A stretch of DNA of 64,000 nt from assembly GCF_016722785.1 (NCBI RefSeq), contig NZ_JAEQNE010000013.1, positions 1 through 64,000 on the forward strand, written 5' to 3'. A program made the position numbers and the translations under genes. Under the pieces are notes generated by a model that was not told the DNA's origin, searched no databases, and worked only from the letters and a program-made list of their open reading frames with translations. The DNA is from Ramlibacter monticola. Its GTDB lineage: Bacteria > Pseudomonadota > Gammaproteobacteria > Burkholderiales > Burkholderiaceae_C. Positions 50,418 through 59,240 of this stretch are shown in pieces (the first letter of the stretch is position 1; the number at the start of each line of letters is the position of its first letter).

Positions 50418-51745
50418 CGCCCGGCTATTCGCTCCGCGCCCGCCTGCTCCTCGGCGCCGCGGTGGTGCTGCTGTTCTTCATGGCCGGCGCCGGCATCGCG
50501 GTGCAGCGCGCGCATGCCGACAGCGTGCGGGCCGTGCACTACGGCCGCCTGCAAGGCACCGTGTACCTGCTGCTGGCGCGCGCGGAAGTCGACGCGACCG
50601 GCGCGCTGGTGATGCCGGCGGGCTTCGCCGAGCCCCGGCTGACGCTGCCCGGCTCCGGCCTCTACGCCAGCATCTTCAACGTGGATCGCAACGAGGAATG
50701 GCGCTCCTCCTCCACCGTGGGCATCGACGCGCCGTTCCGCCGCCGCCTGGAGACCGGCCGCTGGCAGTTCGAGATGGTGGAGCGCGGCGGGCGCGCGTAC
50801 ATGGGCGCCACCTACGCCGTGAACTGGGAGGCCGGCGCGCGGCCCGCGTCGCTGGTGCTGTCCGTGCTGGAGGACGAGACAGAGTTCCGGCACGAGGTCG
50901 TGGTGTTCGCGCGCACGCTATGGTCCTGGCTGGGCGGCGCGGGCCTGCTGCTGCTGCTGACGCAGTTGCTGCTGCTGCAGTGGGGCCTGGCGCCGCTGCG
51001 CCAGGTGGCGGGCGAGATCCAGCGGGTGGAGGGCGGCGAGCAGTCGAAGATCGAGGGCCGCTACCCGACCGAACTCTCCGGCCTCACCGACAACCTCAAC
51101 GCGCTGATCCAGCAGGAGCGGGTGCGGCAGACGCGCTACAAGGAAGCGCTGAGCTACCTGGCGCACAGCCTCAAGACGCCGCTGGCGGTGCTGCGCAGCG
51201 CCCTGCAGGAACCGGCGCAGCTGCCGCAGGCCGTCGCCCAGCAGGTCACGCGCATGGACGACATCGTCCAGCACCAGCTGGGCCGCGCGGCCGCGGGCGG
51301 CGTGACGCGCTTCGCCCCCGCGGTGCCGCTCGCGCCGGTGCTGGAGCGCATCCGCGAGGCGCTGGCCAAGGTCTATGCCGACAAGGGCATCGCCTTCCGC
51401 GTGGACTGCCCCGCCGACCTCGCCTGGCGCATCGACGAGGGCGACCTGTTCGAGATGATGGGCAACCTCATGGACAACGCAGCCAAGTGGGCCGGCAAGG
51501 CCGTGACGGTGCGTGCGCGCCGGGAGGCCGCCGGGCTGCGGCTGCAGGTCGACGACGACGGCCCGGGCTTCAGCGACACCCGCTCGGTGCTGCAGCTGCA
51601 CGTGCGCGGCGACGAACGGGTCCCGGGGCATGGCGTCGGCCTGGCGGTGGTGAAGGACCTGGTCGACAGCCACCGGGGCGAACTGCAACTGCTGCGTTCG
51701 GAAATGGGCGGCGCGCGCGTGGACATCGCCTTGCCGGCCGCCTGA
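50414..51745 (+). CDS. PhoQ-like sensor histidine kinase
   Basis: 443 residues. Helix 1 LLLGAAVVLLFFMAGAGIAV, periplasmic sensor domain (about 35-165), helix 2 WLGGAGLLLLLTQLLLLQWG, a HAMP-like linker. The H box is SYLAHSLKTPLAVL with H251; A-H-S-L-K-T-P is characteristic of the PhoQ subgroup. ATP-binding domain: MGNLMDNAAKWA (N box), VDDDGPGF (G1) and GHGVGLAVVKDLV (G2). It should phosphorylate the preceding regulator in response to an envelope signal; the PepSY protein may modulate it. Confidence 0.93.
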   Translation: MTPGYSLRARLLLGAAVVLLFFMAGAGIAVQRAHADSVRAVHYGRLQGTVYLLLARAEVDATGALVMPAGFAEPRLTLPGSGLYASIFNVDRNEEWRSSSTVGIDAPFRRRLETGRWQFEMVERGGRAYMGATYAVNWEAGARPASLVLSVLEDETEFRHEVVVFARTLWSWLGGAGLLLLLTQLLLLQWGLAPLRQVAGEIQRVEGGEQSKIEGRYPTELSGLTDNLNALIQQERVRQTRYKEALSYLAHSLKTPLAVLRSALQEPAQLPQAVAQQVTRMDDIVQHQLGRAAAGGVTRFAPAVPLAPVLERIREALAKVYADKGIAFRVDCPADLAWRIDEGDLFEMMGNLMDNAAKWAGKAVTVRARREAAGLRLQVDDDGPGFSDTRSVLQLHVRGDERVPGHGVGLAVVKDLVDSHRGELQLLRSEMGGARVDIALPAA

Positions 51746-51876
51746 GCTTCGTGCAATAAATGGCACTTGCGGCCGCGGCAGGGCACTGCCGGGCCGTGCG
51801 GCCTTGCATTCGGGGCGCGCGCTGCCAAGTGGTCCAGCGCGTGGCCTCGTGGGGGGCCTTCACCGGGACGACAACC

Positions 51877-52140
51877 ATGTGGAAACGCCTCACCCTCCTG
51901 TGGACCCTGCTGCGCGGCGACGCTCGCCAGCTCTGGTTCGCGCTGCGCCACCCGGCCGCGCCGAGGTGGCTGAAGATCGGCACGGTGCTGGTCGTGCTGT
52001 ACCTGCTGTCGCCGGTGGACCTGATCCCGGACGCGATCCCCTTCGTGGGCGCGCTCGACGACCTGGTGCTGGTGCCGCTGGCGATCCGCTGGCTGCTCAA
52101 GCGCCTGCCGCCGGAGATCGCCGCGGCCACGCGGCGCTGA
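51877..52140 (+). CDS. YkvA/DUF1232 membrane protein
   Basis: 87 residues. LWFALRHPAAPRWLKIGTVL followed by VVLYLLSPVDLIPDAIPFVG, then LDDLVLVPLAIRWL, is the DUF1232 signature (Y-x-L-S-P-x-D-x-I-P). One or two membrane helices. Role unknown. ATG 51877 is the only start that gives the full domain. Confidence 0.88.
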   Translation: MWKRLTLLWTLLRGDARQLWFALRHPAAPRWLKIGTVLVVLYLLSPVDLIPDAIPFVGALDDLVLVPLAIRWLLKRLPPEIAAATRR

Positions 52141-52224
52141 CGCGGCCAGGCCAGGGGGCAGGTCCCGCCTCCGTGTTTACCCTCATGGGTGTCTCCTCCA
52201 CGCCGTCGTGGGGCGGCGGCGCCG

Positions 52225-52238
52225 TTGACATCCGTCAA
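52225..52238. promoter_or_regulatory. FNR/Crp-like palindrome upstream of the radical SAM gene
   Basis: TTGAC-ATCC-GTCAA is a perfect 5-4-5 dyad, one base per half-site from the FNR/ANR consensus TTGAT-N4-ATCAA. It lies 58 bases before the ATG at 52296. Confidence 0.5.
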
Positions 52239-52295
52239 GCGGGCGCACTGCACCGGGCGACGCGCAGCAGGCCACCTGTGCCATCCTCCATTTCG

Positions 52296-53495
52296 ATGAG
52301 CCAAGCGATCTTCCTGACTGCGGCGCGCACTGTGGGGCGCCCCGGCTGCGCGCCCCTGCAGGTGCTGGCACGCCCGGTCGGTGGCGCTTGCAACCTGCGC
52401 TGCAGCCTCTGCCCCGAGGCGGGGAACCGGCAGGACGCCCGCATGGACGAGGGCACGCTCGAGGCGCTGGTGCGCGGCGCGCTGCAGGCGCAGGACGAAC
52501 GCGACGTCCATTTCGCCTGGCAGGGCGGCGAGGCCACGCTGCGCGGCATCGACTTCTTCCGGCAGGCCCTCGCGCTGCAGCGACAGCACGCCGGCGACCG
52601 GACCGTCCGCAACACGCTGCACACCAACGGCACCCTCCTGGACGCCGAATGGGCCGCGTTCCTGGCCGAGGGCGGCTTCGGCGTGACGCTGCACATCGAC
52701 GGCCCGCCGGAGCTGCAAGGCGCGGCCCAAGACGCAGGCTCCGACCTCCTGCGGCCCGGCATCGAGCACCTGAAAGCCCGCGGCATCGCCTTCCAGGTCC
52801 AGACCGCGGTAAGCGCGCGCAACGCCCAGCACCCGCTCGCGGTGTACCGCTACCTGAAGTCGCTCGGCGCGCGGCAGATGCAATTCGTCCCGCTGGTGCA
52901 GGCCCGGACCGTCCCCGCCGGGGAGCGCCGCGGCGCGCGGGGGATCGAGCCTTCGCGCTGCAGCGTGGGTTCCGTGGCCTACGGACGTTTCCTCACCACC
53001 GTGTTCGGCGAATGGGTCCGGCGCGACGTCGGCAGCGTGTTCGTGCACCTGTTCGACAGCGCCCTGCACGCCTGGATCCACGGACACCCGAGCGTGTGCA
53101 GCTTCGGCGAGACCTGCGAGCCCAAGCTCGCGGTCGAGCCCGACGGCTCCGTGTATGCCTGCGAGCGCTACCTCGACGAGGACCACTGCCTCGGCCGTCT
53201 GTCCGAGCAGCCGTTCGCCGAGCTGCTGGCCGCGCGGCAGCAGCGCGCCTTCGAGGCCGCCAAGCGCGACACGCTCAGCGCCCAGTGCCGCCGCTGCGAC
53301 GTGCTGGCAGCCTGCCGCGGCGGCTGTCCGCGCCACCGCTTCCTCCACGCGCCGGGCGGCGGCCCGGCCGAGAGCTATCTCTGCACGGGCTACCGCCACT
53401 TCTTCCGTTCGGTGGCGCCGCACATCCGCGCGATGGCGACGCTGCTGCGCCAGGGCCGCCCCGCCTCCGACGTGATGCGTTTCGCCCCGCGCTGA
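52296..53495 (+). CDS. Radical SAM/SPASM protein, anaerobic sulfatase-maturase-like
   Basis: 399 residues. The 4Fe-4S radical SAM motif is CNLRCSLC (C32, C36, C39); GGEATLRGIDFF and TNGTLL follow. The SPASM domain with auxiliary clusters is in the C-terminal half: SFGETCEPKLAVEPDGSVYA then CERYL, CRRCDVLAACRGGCPRHRF and a final YLCTGYRHFF. The layout is that of anSMEs, which oxidise a sulfatase Cys or Ser to formylglycine, or of peptide-modifying SPASM enzymes. No sulfatase or precursor peptide gene is in the window, and the residue after the third Cys is Pro instead of the usual aromatic. Confidence 0.87.
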   Translation: MSQAIFLTAARTVGRPGCAPLQVLARPVGGACNLRCSLCPEAGNRQDARMDEGTLEALVRGALQAQDERDVHFAWQGGEATLRGIDFFRQALALQRQHAGDRTVRNTLHTNGTLLDAEWAAFLAEGGFGVTLHIDGPPELQGAAQDAGSDLLRPGIEHLKARGIAFQVQTAVSARNAQHPLAVYRYLKSLGARQMQFVPLVQARTVPAGERRGARGIEPSRCSVGSVAYGRFLTTVFGEWVRRDVGSVFVHLFDSALHAWIHGHPSVCSFGETCEPKLAVEPDGSVYACERYLDEDHCLGRLSEQPFAELLAARQQRAFEAAKRDTLSAQCRRCDVLAACRGGCPRHRFLHAPGGGPAESYLCTGYRHFFRSVAPHIRAMATLLRQGRPASDVMRFAPR

Positions 53496-53567
53496 CTCGC
53501 GGCGCGCGGAAGAGCATCCGCCCGCCCCGCCAGCGAGTAAATTGAAGCGTTGACGCGGGAGGCCGCC

Positions 53568-54203
53568 ATGATGCAGGAGCAGGTCCATGTCGGACCCGGC
53601 CGGCTGCCGGGCGAGCTGGCCGTGCCGGAGCGCGCCGCGGGCCTCGTGCTGTTCGCGCACGGCAGCGGCAGCAGCCGGCTGAGCCCGCGCAACGTGTTCG
53701 TCGCGCAGCAACTGCAGGCGCGCGGCCTGGGCACCCTGCTGTTCGACCTGCTCACCGAGGGCGAGGCGCGCAACCGCGTCAACGTGTTCCAGATCGAGCT
53801 GCTCGGGCAACGGCTGGTGGAGGCCATCGCCTGGGTGCGCGAGCGCGGCGACATCGGCGCCATGCGGATCGGCCTGTTCGGCGCCAGTACCGGCGCCGCT
53901 GGCGCGCTGCTCGCAGCGGCGCAACGGCCCGGCGACGTGCTGGCGGTGGTGTCGCGCGGCGGCCGGCCGGACCTCGCCGGCGCGGCCCTGCCGCGCGTGC
54001 GCGCCCCCACCCTGCTGCTGGTGGGCGGCGCCGACACCGAGGTGCTGGGCCTGAACCGCCAGGCCTTCGAACACCTCGCATGCGAGAAGCGGCTGGACAT
54101 CGTGCCCGGCGCGACCCACCTGTTCGAGGAAGCCGGGACGCTGGAACGCGTCGCGGAGCTCGCCGGCGACTGGCTGCTGCAGCACCTGCAGCCCGCGGGC
54201 TGA
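53568..54203 (+). CDS. Dienelactone hydrolase-like alpha/beta hydrolase
   Basis: 211 residues from ATG 53568 (GGAGG five bases upstream). VLFAHGSGSSRLSPRNVFVA holds the oxyanion loop, GLFGASTGAAGALLAA the nucleophile Ser elbow, LLLVGGADTEV the acid and PGATHLFEEAG the His. Families of this length are usually found fused to or beside phosphoribosyltransferase domains. Substrate unknown. Confidence 0.85.
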   Translation: MMQEQVHVGPGRLPGELAVPERAAGLVLFAHGSGSSRLSPRNVFVAQQLQARGLGTLLFDLLTEGEARNRVNVFQIELLGQRLVEAIAWVRERGDIGAMRIGLFGASTGAAGALLAAAQRPGDVLAVVSRGGRPDLAGAALPRVRAPTLLLVGGADTEVLGLNRQAFEHLACEKRLDIVPGATHLFEEAGTLERVAELAGDWLLQHLQPAG

Positions 54204-54257
54204 AGCCCCCGGGTCGGTGATACTCCCGCTTTTGCACAGCTGCCGCGAGAGCACTTC

Positions 54258-55493
54258 ATGACCCGTTGCCTGCAGGTGATTGCCGACGACCTTTCGGGCG
54301 CCGCCGAGTGCGCCGCGGCGCTGGCGCAGGCTTCGGTCAGCCCCGCGCCGCTGGTGGTGACCGGGCCGCCCCCCGTCGGCGGCAACTGGGTGGTCGACAG
54401 CGACTCGCGCGCGCTGGATGCGCCGGCCGCCGCGGCGCGGGTCGCCGCGATCGTGCGCGAGGCCAGCGCCCACCGCACCCCCGGCGACCTCCTGTTCAAG
54501 AAGATCGATTCGACGCTGCGCGGCCACGTCGCCGAGGAACTGCGGGCCGTGTTCGACGTGCCCGGCGCGGTGCAGGCCGCGATCGTGTGCACCGCCCTGC
54601 CGACCCAGGGCCGCACGCTCAAGGAAGGCATCCTGCACGTGCACGGGCAGCCCCGCTGCGACGCGTCGGGCCGGGCGATGGACCTGCCGCGGATGCTCGC
54701 TTCCGTCGACGAGCACCTGCTGCTGCTGCGGCCGGTCAAGACGCAGACCGCCGCCGCCCTCGCCCGCGAGCTGCTGTCCGTCCTGGAACGCGGCACCCGC
54801 GTGATCGTGGTGGACGCCGCCGACGCGGAGGACCTGCGGCGGCTCGCGCTGGCGATCGTCATCGTGTCGCGCAGCTACCGGCTGCTGGCGGTAGGCGCCG
54901 CCGGCCTGGCCAAGGCGCTCGCCACCGAGCTGCTGCAGGCGGGCGGGCCGGAGCACCCGATGCTGGCGCCCAGCCGCGACCATCCTCCCATCGTCGCGGT
55001 GGTCGGCAGCTTCTCCCCGGTGACGACGCAGCAGGTCGACGAGCTGGCGATGCAGTCCGACGTGCACGTGGCGCAGCTGGACGCCTCGGCGTGGGTCGAG
55101 GACCGGCCCGCCGTCGCGAGGCTGCTGGCGGATGCGCAGGGCCACGTCGTGCGCGGCGACCCGGTGGTGCTGGCCGTGGCCGGCGCCGTGCCGCCGGCCT
55201 CCACGCGCGAGCTGGTGCGGTGCATGGCGGAGGCCGCCGAACCCCTCCTGCGCGGCGCCTCGACGCTGGTGCTGACCGGCGGGGACACCGCCCGCTCGGT
55301 GCTGGACCGCCTCGGCGTGGCGCAGCTGCAGGTGCTGGGCGAACTCGAGCCCGGCATCTGCCTCAGCCGCGACGGCGCGCGCTTCGTCGTCACCAAGGCC
55401 GGCGGCTTCGGCGACAGCCAGTCGCTCGTGCGGGTGTTGCGCCATCTGCGCGCCGTCTCGGCCGCCAAGGAAGGACCGGAAAAAAAGGTATGA
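54258..55493 (+). CDS. dtnK: Four-carbon acid sugar kinase (DtnK/OtnK family)
   Basis: 411 residues. N-terminal VIADDLSGAAECAAALAQA binds the sugar acid; DLLFKKIDSTLRGHVAEEL is the family signature; the C-terminal nucleotide-binding domain has VVGSFSPVTTQQVDEL, VLTGGDTARSVLDRLG and the final FVVTKAGGFGDSQSLV. Phosphorylates D-threonate or D-erythronate at C4. Next to a PdxA2 gene (overlap ATGA), the pair seen in the D-threonate pathway. Confidence 0.9.
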   Translation: MTRCLQVIADDLSGAAECAAALAQASVSPAPLVVTGPPPVGGNWVVDSDSRALDAPAAAARVAAIVREASAHRTPGDLLFKKIDSTLRGHVAEELRAVFDVPGAVQAAIVCTALPTQGRTLKEGILHVHGQPRCDASGRAMDLPRMLASVDEHLLLLRPVKTQTAAALARELLSVLERGTRVIVVDAADAEDLRRLALAIVIVSRSYRLLAVGAAGLAKALATELLQAGGPEHPMLAPSRDHPPIVAVVGSFSPVTTQQVDELAMQSDVHVAQLDASAWVEDRPAVARLLADAQGHVVRGDPVVLAVAGAVPPASTRELVRCMAEAAEPLLRGASTLVLTGGDTARSVLDRLGVAQLQVLGELEPGICLSRDGARFVVTKAGGFGDSQSLVRVLRHLRAVSAAKEGPEKKV

Positions 55494-56485
55494 CCCAGCC
55501 CCTCATCGGCATCACGATGGGCGACCCGTGCGGCGTCGGCCCCGAGATCATCGCCAAGGCCTTCGCGCGGCGCGACGTGCAGGAGCGCGTCGCAGCCGTG
55601 GTGCTGGGCGACCCCGACCGGCTGCGGCAGGCCGCCGGCCTCACGCGCAGCGGCGTGCAGGTGCGCGAAGTGGAGCGCTGCGCCGAGGTGCGTGCCGCGC
55701 CCGGCGTGGTCCATTGCCTGCGCGTGGGCGAAAGCACCACCGCGCTGCCCTTCGGCCAGCTGCGGCCCGCCGGCGGCGCGGCCGCCTACGCCTACATCGC
55801 GGCGGCCGTGCGGCTCGCGCAGGCCGGCGAACTGGTCTCCATCTGCACCGCGCCCCTGAACAAGGAGGCGCTGCACGCGGCGGGGCACCGCTATCCGGGC
55901 CACACCGAGATGCTGGCGAAGCTCACCGGCACGCCGGAGGTCTCGATGCTGCTGATGGCGCCGCGCCTGCGCGTGATCCACGTGACGACGCACATCGGGC
56001 TGCTGGATGCCGTCGAACGCATCGAACCGGGGCTGGTCGAACGCACCATCGCGCGCGGCTATACGCTGCTGCAGCGCGCCGGCATCCCCGCGCCCCGCGT
56101 CTGCGTCTGCGGCATCAACCCGCATGCGGGCGAGAACGGCCTGTTCGGCCGCGGCGAGGAGGGCCGCAAGATCCAGCCGGCCGTGGACGCCTGCCGCGCC
56201 CGCGGCTGGGACGTGCAGGGCCCGCTGCCCGCCGACACCCTGTTCTACCGCGCCACGCGCGGCGACTTCGACCTGGTGGTGGCCATGTACCACGACCAGG
56301 GCCACGGCCCGGTGAAGGTGCTGGGGCTGGACGCCGGCGTCAACGTGACGGTGGGACTGCCCTTCGTGCGCACCTCGGTCGACCACGGCACCGCCTTCGA
56401 CATCGCGGGCAAGGGCGTGGCCGACGAGCGCAGCCTGGTCGAGGCGCTGCGGCAAGCGGTGGAGCTCGCGCCCGCGGTCGCCTGA
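55490..56485 (+). CDS. pdxA2: PdxA2-type 4-phospho-threonate dehydrogenase
   Basis: 331 residues. ITMGDPCGVGPEIIAKAF, TAPLNKEALHAAGHRYPGHT (His/Lys active site), VTTHIGLLDAVERI, CGINPHAGENGLFGRGEE and MYHDQGHGPVKVLGLD are PdxA-family blocks with the Zn-binding His residues. Next to dtnK the function is most probably oxidation and decarboxylation of 4-phospho-D-threonate (or erythronate) to dihydroxyacetone phosphate, not pyridoxal synthesis. Start overlaps dtnK by ATGA. Confidence 0.9.
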   Translation: MTQPLIGITMGDPCGVGPEIIAKAFARRDVQERVAAVVLGDPDRLRQAAGLTRSGVQVREVERCAEVRAAPGVVHCLRVGESTTALPFGQLRPAGGAAAYAYIAAAVRLAQAGELVSICTAPLNKEALHAAGHRYPGHTEMLAKLTGTPEVSMLLMAPRLRVIHVTTHIGLLDAVERIEPGLVERTIARGYTLLQRAGIPAPRVCVCGINPHAGENGLFGRGEEGRKIQPAVDACRARGWDVQGPLPADTLFYRATRGDFDLVVAMYHDQGHGPVKVLGLDAGVNVTVGLPFVRTSVDHGTAFDIAGKGVADERSLVEALRQAVELAPAVA

Positions 56486-56623
56486 GCCTGGCTGCCGCAG
56501 GCAACGGGCGGCGTCAATAGCACGTTGTTAGGAAACTCGCTAGTACCAACATAGGTGATGCATCGTCTGGCTCTGCCCGACCGCGGTAGGCAGACTTCCT
56601 CATGTCGTAAGGGAAGAAACCAG

Positions 56624-57085
56624 ATGTACCGGAACCAGATCAATTTGCCTCGAGCGGAGCCTGGGTCGGTCGGCAGCCATGCCTACCGGCTGAAGCACTG
56701 GCCGCAGATTCCGGACCGGTTCCGCACTGCCAAGGTGCTGCGGGCCTGCAGCCGGATGAGCGTCGGTCCGGTCACCGCCGGCTGGCTGCACACCCACCTC
56801 GGTCTCGACGAGGCCGCGGCCTCGGTATTGCTCGACGACCTGGTCGGCCAGGGCGCCCTCGAGCGCATCGAACTCGCCGGCCGCGCCATGGCGCGGCCGG
56901 CACCTGCGTGCACGGTGCCCGCGCCGGAAGTGACCCTGGCCGAGCGCGTGGCCCGGCGCCTGTCGTGGCGACACGCCGCGGTGGCCGCCCTTCTCTGCTG
57001 GGGGATCTCGGCGGCGATGGAGGACAGCCGACCCGGCACGCCGGGCCCGATCGCCTTCCCGGCCCAGCCCGCCCCTGTCGGCTGA
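56624..57085 (+). CDS. Hypothetical protein with helical middle and C-terminal membrane segment
   Basis: 153 residues from ATG 56624. KVLRACSRMSVGPVTAGWLH followed by VLLDDLVGQGALERIE looks like a winged-helix fold; RHAAVAALLCWGISAAME is a single membrane segment near the C-terminus, followed by a Pro-rich tail. No named family. Confidence 0.5.
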   Translation: MYRNQINLPRAEPGSVGSHAYRLKHWPQIPDRFRTAKVLRACSRMSVGPVTAGWLHTHLGLDEAAASVLLDDLVGQGALERIELAGRAMARPAPACTVPAPEVTLAERVARRLSWRHAAVAALLCWGISAAMEDSRPGTPGPIAFPAQPAPVG

Positions 57086-57100
57086 TCCGCCGGAGCCCCG

Positions 57101-57364
57101 CTAGCGCAGCAGCGCGCCGGAGGGCCCGGGGGCCCGCTGCAGCACGACGCTCGAGCCGGCGATGCGCATCGTCCCGTCGTGCGAGACGTCCACCAGCCGG
57201 CCGTCGGTCAGGTGGTATTCCGCGACGCCGGTCGATTCCCAGTCCTGGGGCGCGTGCGTGAACGGGACCTCCGGGGCCATCCGTTCGTAACCGCAGACCT
57301 TGTAGCGCTGCCCGTCGGAGCCGTTCGCGGCAAAGGATTCCAGGAAATGCAGGCGGTGGTCCAT
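57101..57364 (-). CDS. Small hypothetical protein
   Basis: 87 residues, soluble, beta-rich (VPFTHAPQDWESTGVAEYHL then RLVDVSHDGTMRIAGSSVVL). No signal peptide or family. GGAGG lies on the minus strand seven bases upstream of the ATG. 82 bases separate it from the hutH stop side; convergent with the 56624 gene. Confidence 0.55.
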   Translation of the reverse strand: MDHRLHFLESFAANGSDGQRYKVCGYERMAPEVPFTHAPQDWESTGVAEYHLTDGRLVDVSHDGTMRIAGSSVVLQRAPGPSGALLR

Positions 57365-57461
57365 GTCGACCTCCTTCGACGAAGACGGGCTGCCGCGCTT
57401 GGGGACGGCAGCCCCGTCGATCCATCTTAGTTCGCGCAGCGGCCCTTCGCCATGAAGGGGT

Positions 57462-59018
57462 TCAGGCCAGCCGCAAGGCCTGCAGTTCGGGGATGTGGCG
57501 CTCGATGGCCCGGCCGATGTCGCCGGCGGCCACCAGGTGGTGCATGGCCTCGATGTCGCGGGCCAGGCTGCGGTCGGCCGGCATCGCCGGCGAGACGCTG
57601 CGCACCAGGCGCAGCACGCCCTCCAGCGCCGGCGCGCTGGCCAGCGGCCGCAGGAACTCGATGCCCTGCGCCGCCGCGAGCAGCTCGATGGCGACGATGT
57701 GCCCGGTGTTGGCCAGCATCTGCTGCAGGCGGCGGGCCGCGAAGGTGGCCATGCTCACGTGGTCTTCCTGGTTGGCCGAGGTGGGCAGGCTGTCCACGCT
57801 GGCGGGATGGGCCAGAGACTTGTTCTCCGAAGCGAGCGCCGCCGCCGTCACGTGCACGATCATGAAGCCGGAGTTGAGCCCCGGCTCGGGCGCCAGGAAG
57901 GGCGGCAGGCGCGACACCACCGTGTCCACCAGCATCGCCACGCGCCGCTCCGCGATCGCGCCGACCTCCGCGATCGCCACGGCCATGGCATCGGCGGCCA
58001 GCGCCACCGGCTCGGCGTGGAAGTTGCCGCCCGACAGCATCTCGCCGCCCTCGGCGAACACCAGCGGGTTGTCGGTCACCGCGTTGGCTTCGCGCAGCAG
58101 CACCTGCGCGGCGCAGCGCAGTTGGTCGAGGCAGGCACCCATCACCTGCGGCTGGCAGCGCAGGCAGTACGGGTCCTGCACGCGGTCATCTCCCACCAGG
58201 TGCGAGCGGCGGATCTCGCTGCCGACCAGCAGCGAGCGGTACGCGGCCGCGCAATCGATCTGGCCCGGCTGGCCGCGCAGCGCGTGGATGCGCGGATCGA
58301 AGGGGGCGTCGCTGCCGCGCGCGGCATCAAGCGTCAGCGCGCCGGCGATCACCGCGGCCTCGAACAGGCGGTCGGCCGCGAACAGCGCGTCCAGCGCCAG
58401 CGCGTTGGAAACCTGGGTGCCGTTGATCAGCGCGAGGCCTTCCTTGGGCCCCAACTGCAGCGCTTGCAGCCCTGCCCGCTCCAGCGCCGCGGCGCCCGGA
58501 ATGCGCTCGCCTTCGAAGAAGGCTTCGCCCTCGCCGATCAGGGGCAGCGACAGGTGCGCCAGCGGCGCCAGGTCGCCCGAGGCGCCGACCGAGCCCTGGC
58601 AGGGGATCACCGGGAGCACGCCGCGGTCGTGCAGCGCGAGGAGTCCGTCCACCACCTCCTCGCGCACGCCGGAGTAGCCGCGCGCGAGGCTCGCCGCCTT
58701 CAGCAGCAGGATCATGCGCACCACGCGCTCCGTCAACGGCGCGCCCACCCCCACCGCGTGCGAGCGCAGCAGCTTCAGTTGCAGCATGGCGAGGTCCTCG
58801 CGGGCGATGCGCGTGCTGGCCAGCTTGCCGAAGCCGGTGTTGACGCCGTAGACCGGCGTATCGCCGGCGCCGGCGCGCCGCACGGTCTCCGCGCCGGCCC
58901 GGATCGCGCCGCGGCAGGACGCATCGAGCTTGACGCGGGGTCGCTCCGGCGCCTCCCACAAGCGCCGCAGCTGGGCCAGCGTGAGCTGGCCGGGCACGAG
59001 GATTTCGGCCTGCGTCAT
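57462..59018 (-). CDS. hutH: Histidine ammonia-lyase
   Basis: 518 residues. The MIO cofactor tripeptide A146-S147-G148 is in GSVGASGDLAPLAHLSLP. VYGVNTGFGKLAS contains the catalytic Tyr57. QEDHVSMATFAARRLQQML is the C-terminal HAL block. Converts histidine to urocanate, first step of histidine utilisation. It diverges from hutI across a 222-base gap; hutU is not in the window. Confidence 0.96.
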   Translation of the reverse strand: MTQAEILVPGQLTLAQLRRLWEAPERPRVKLDASCRGAIRAGAETVRRAGAGDTPVYGVNTGFGKLASTRIAREDLAMLQLKLLRSHAVGVGAPLTERVVRMILLLKAASLARGYSGVREEVVDGLLALHDRGVLPVIPCQGSVGASGDLAPLAHLSLPLIGEGEAFFEGERIPGAAALERAGLQALQLGPKEGLALINGTQVSNALALDALFAADRLFEAAVIAGALTLDAARGSDAPFDPRIHALRGQPGQIDCAAAYRSLLVGSEIRRSHLVGDDRVQDPYCLRCQPQVMGACLDQLRCAAQVLLREANAVTDNPLVFAEGGEMLSGGNFHAEPVALAADAMAVAIAEVGAIAERRVAMLVDTVVSRLPPFLAPEPGLNSGFMIVHVTAAALASENKSLAHPASVDSLPTSANQEDHVSMATFAARRLQQMLANTGHIVAIELLAAAQGIEFLRPLASAPALEGVLRLVRSVSPAMPADRSLARDIEAMHHLVAAGDIGRAIERHIPELQALRLA

Positions 59019-59240
59019 CCGCACATCGGCAGCGTCACGTTCGCGGCCAGCTCGTCCGGCCGCCTCGATCCGCCCGTTGGCGCAGCTCGGCTGCGTGCCG
59101 CGCGGGGCCTGCACGGCGGGGGAGGATAGGAAGATCGCGAGTGATCGGGCATGGACGGACTCCCGGTGAGGCAAGCCACGCACGGCGGCCCTTCCCGGCG
59201 AGGATACGATGGGGCGCACCCGCATGGAGGCATAGTCACG

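Noticed and set aside
51570-55445. Very long open frame on the minus strand opposite the kinase, radical SAM and dtnK genes
   Set aside because: It is the mirror frame of GC-rich plus-strand genes; its translation is His/Arg/Gln-rich without domains and it crosses several well-supported genes.
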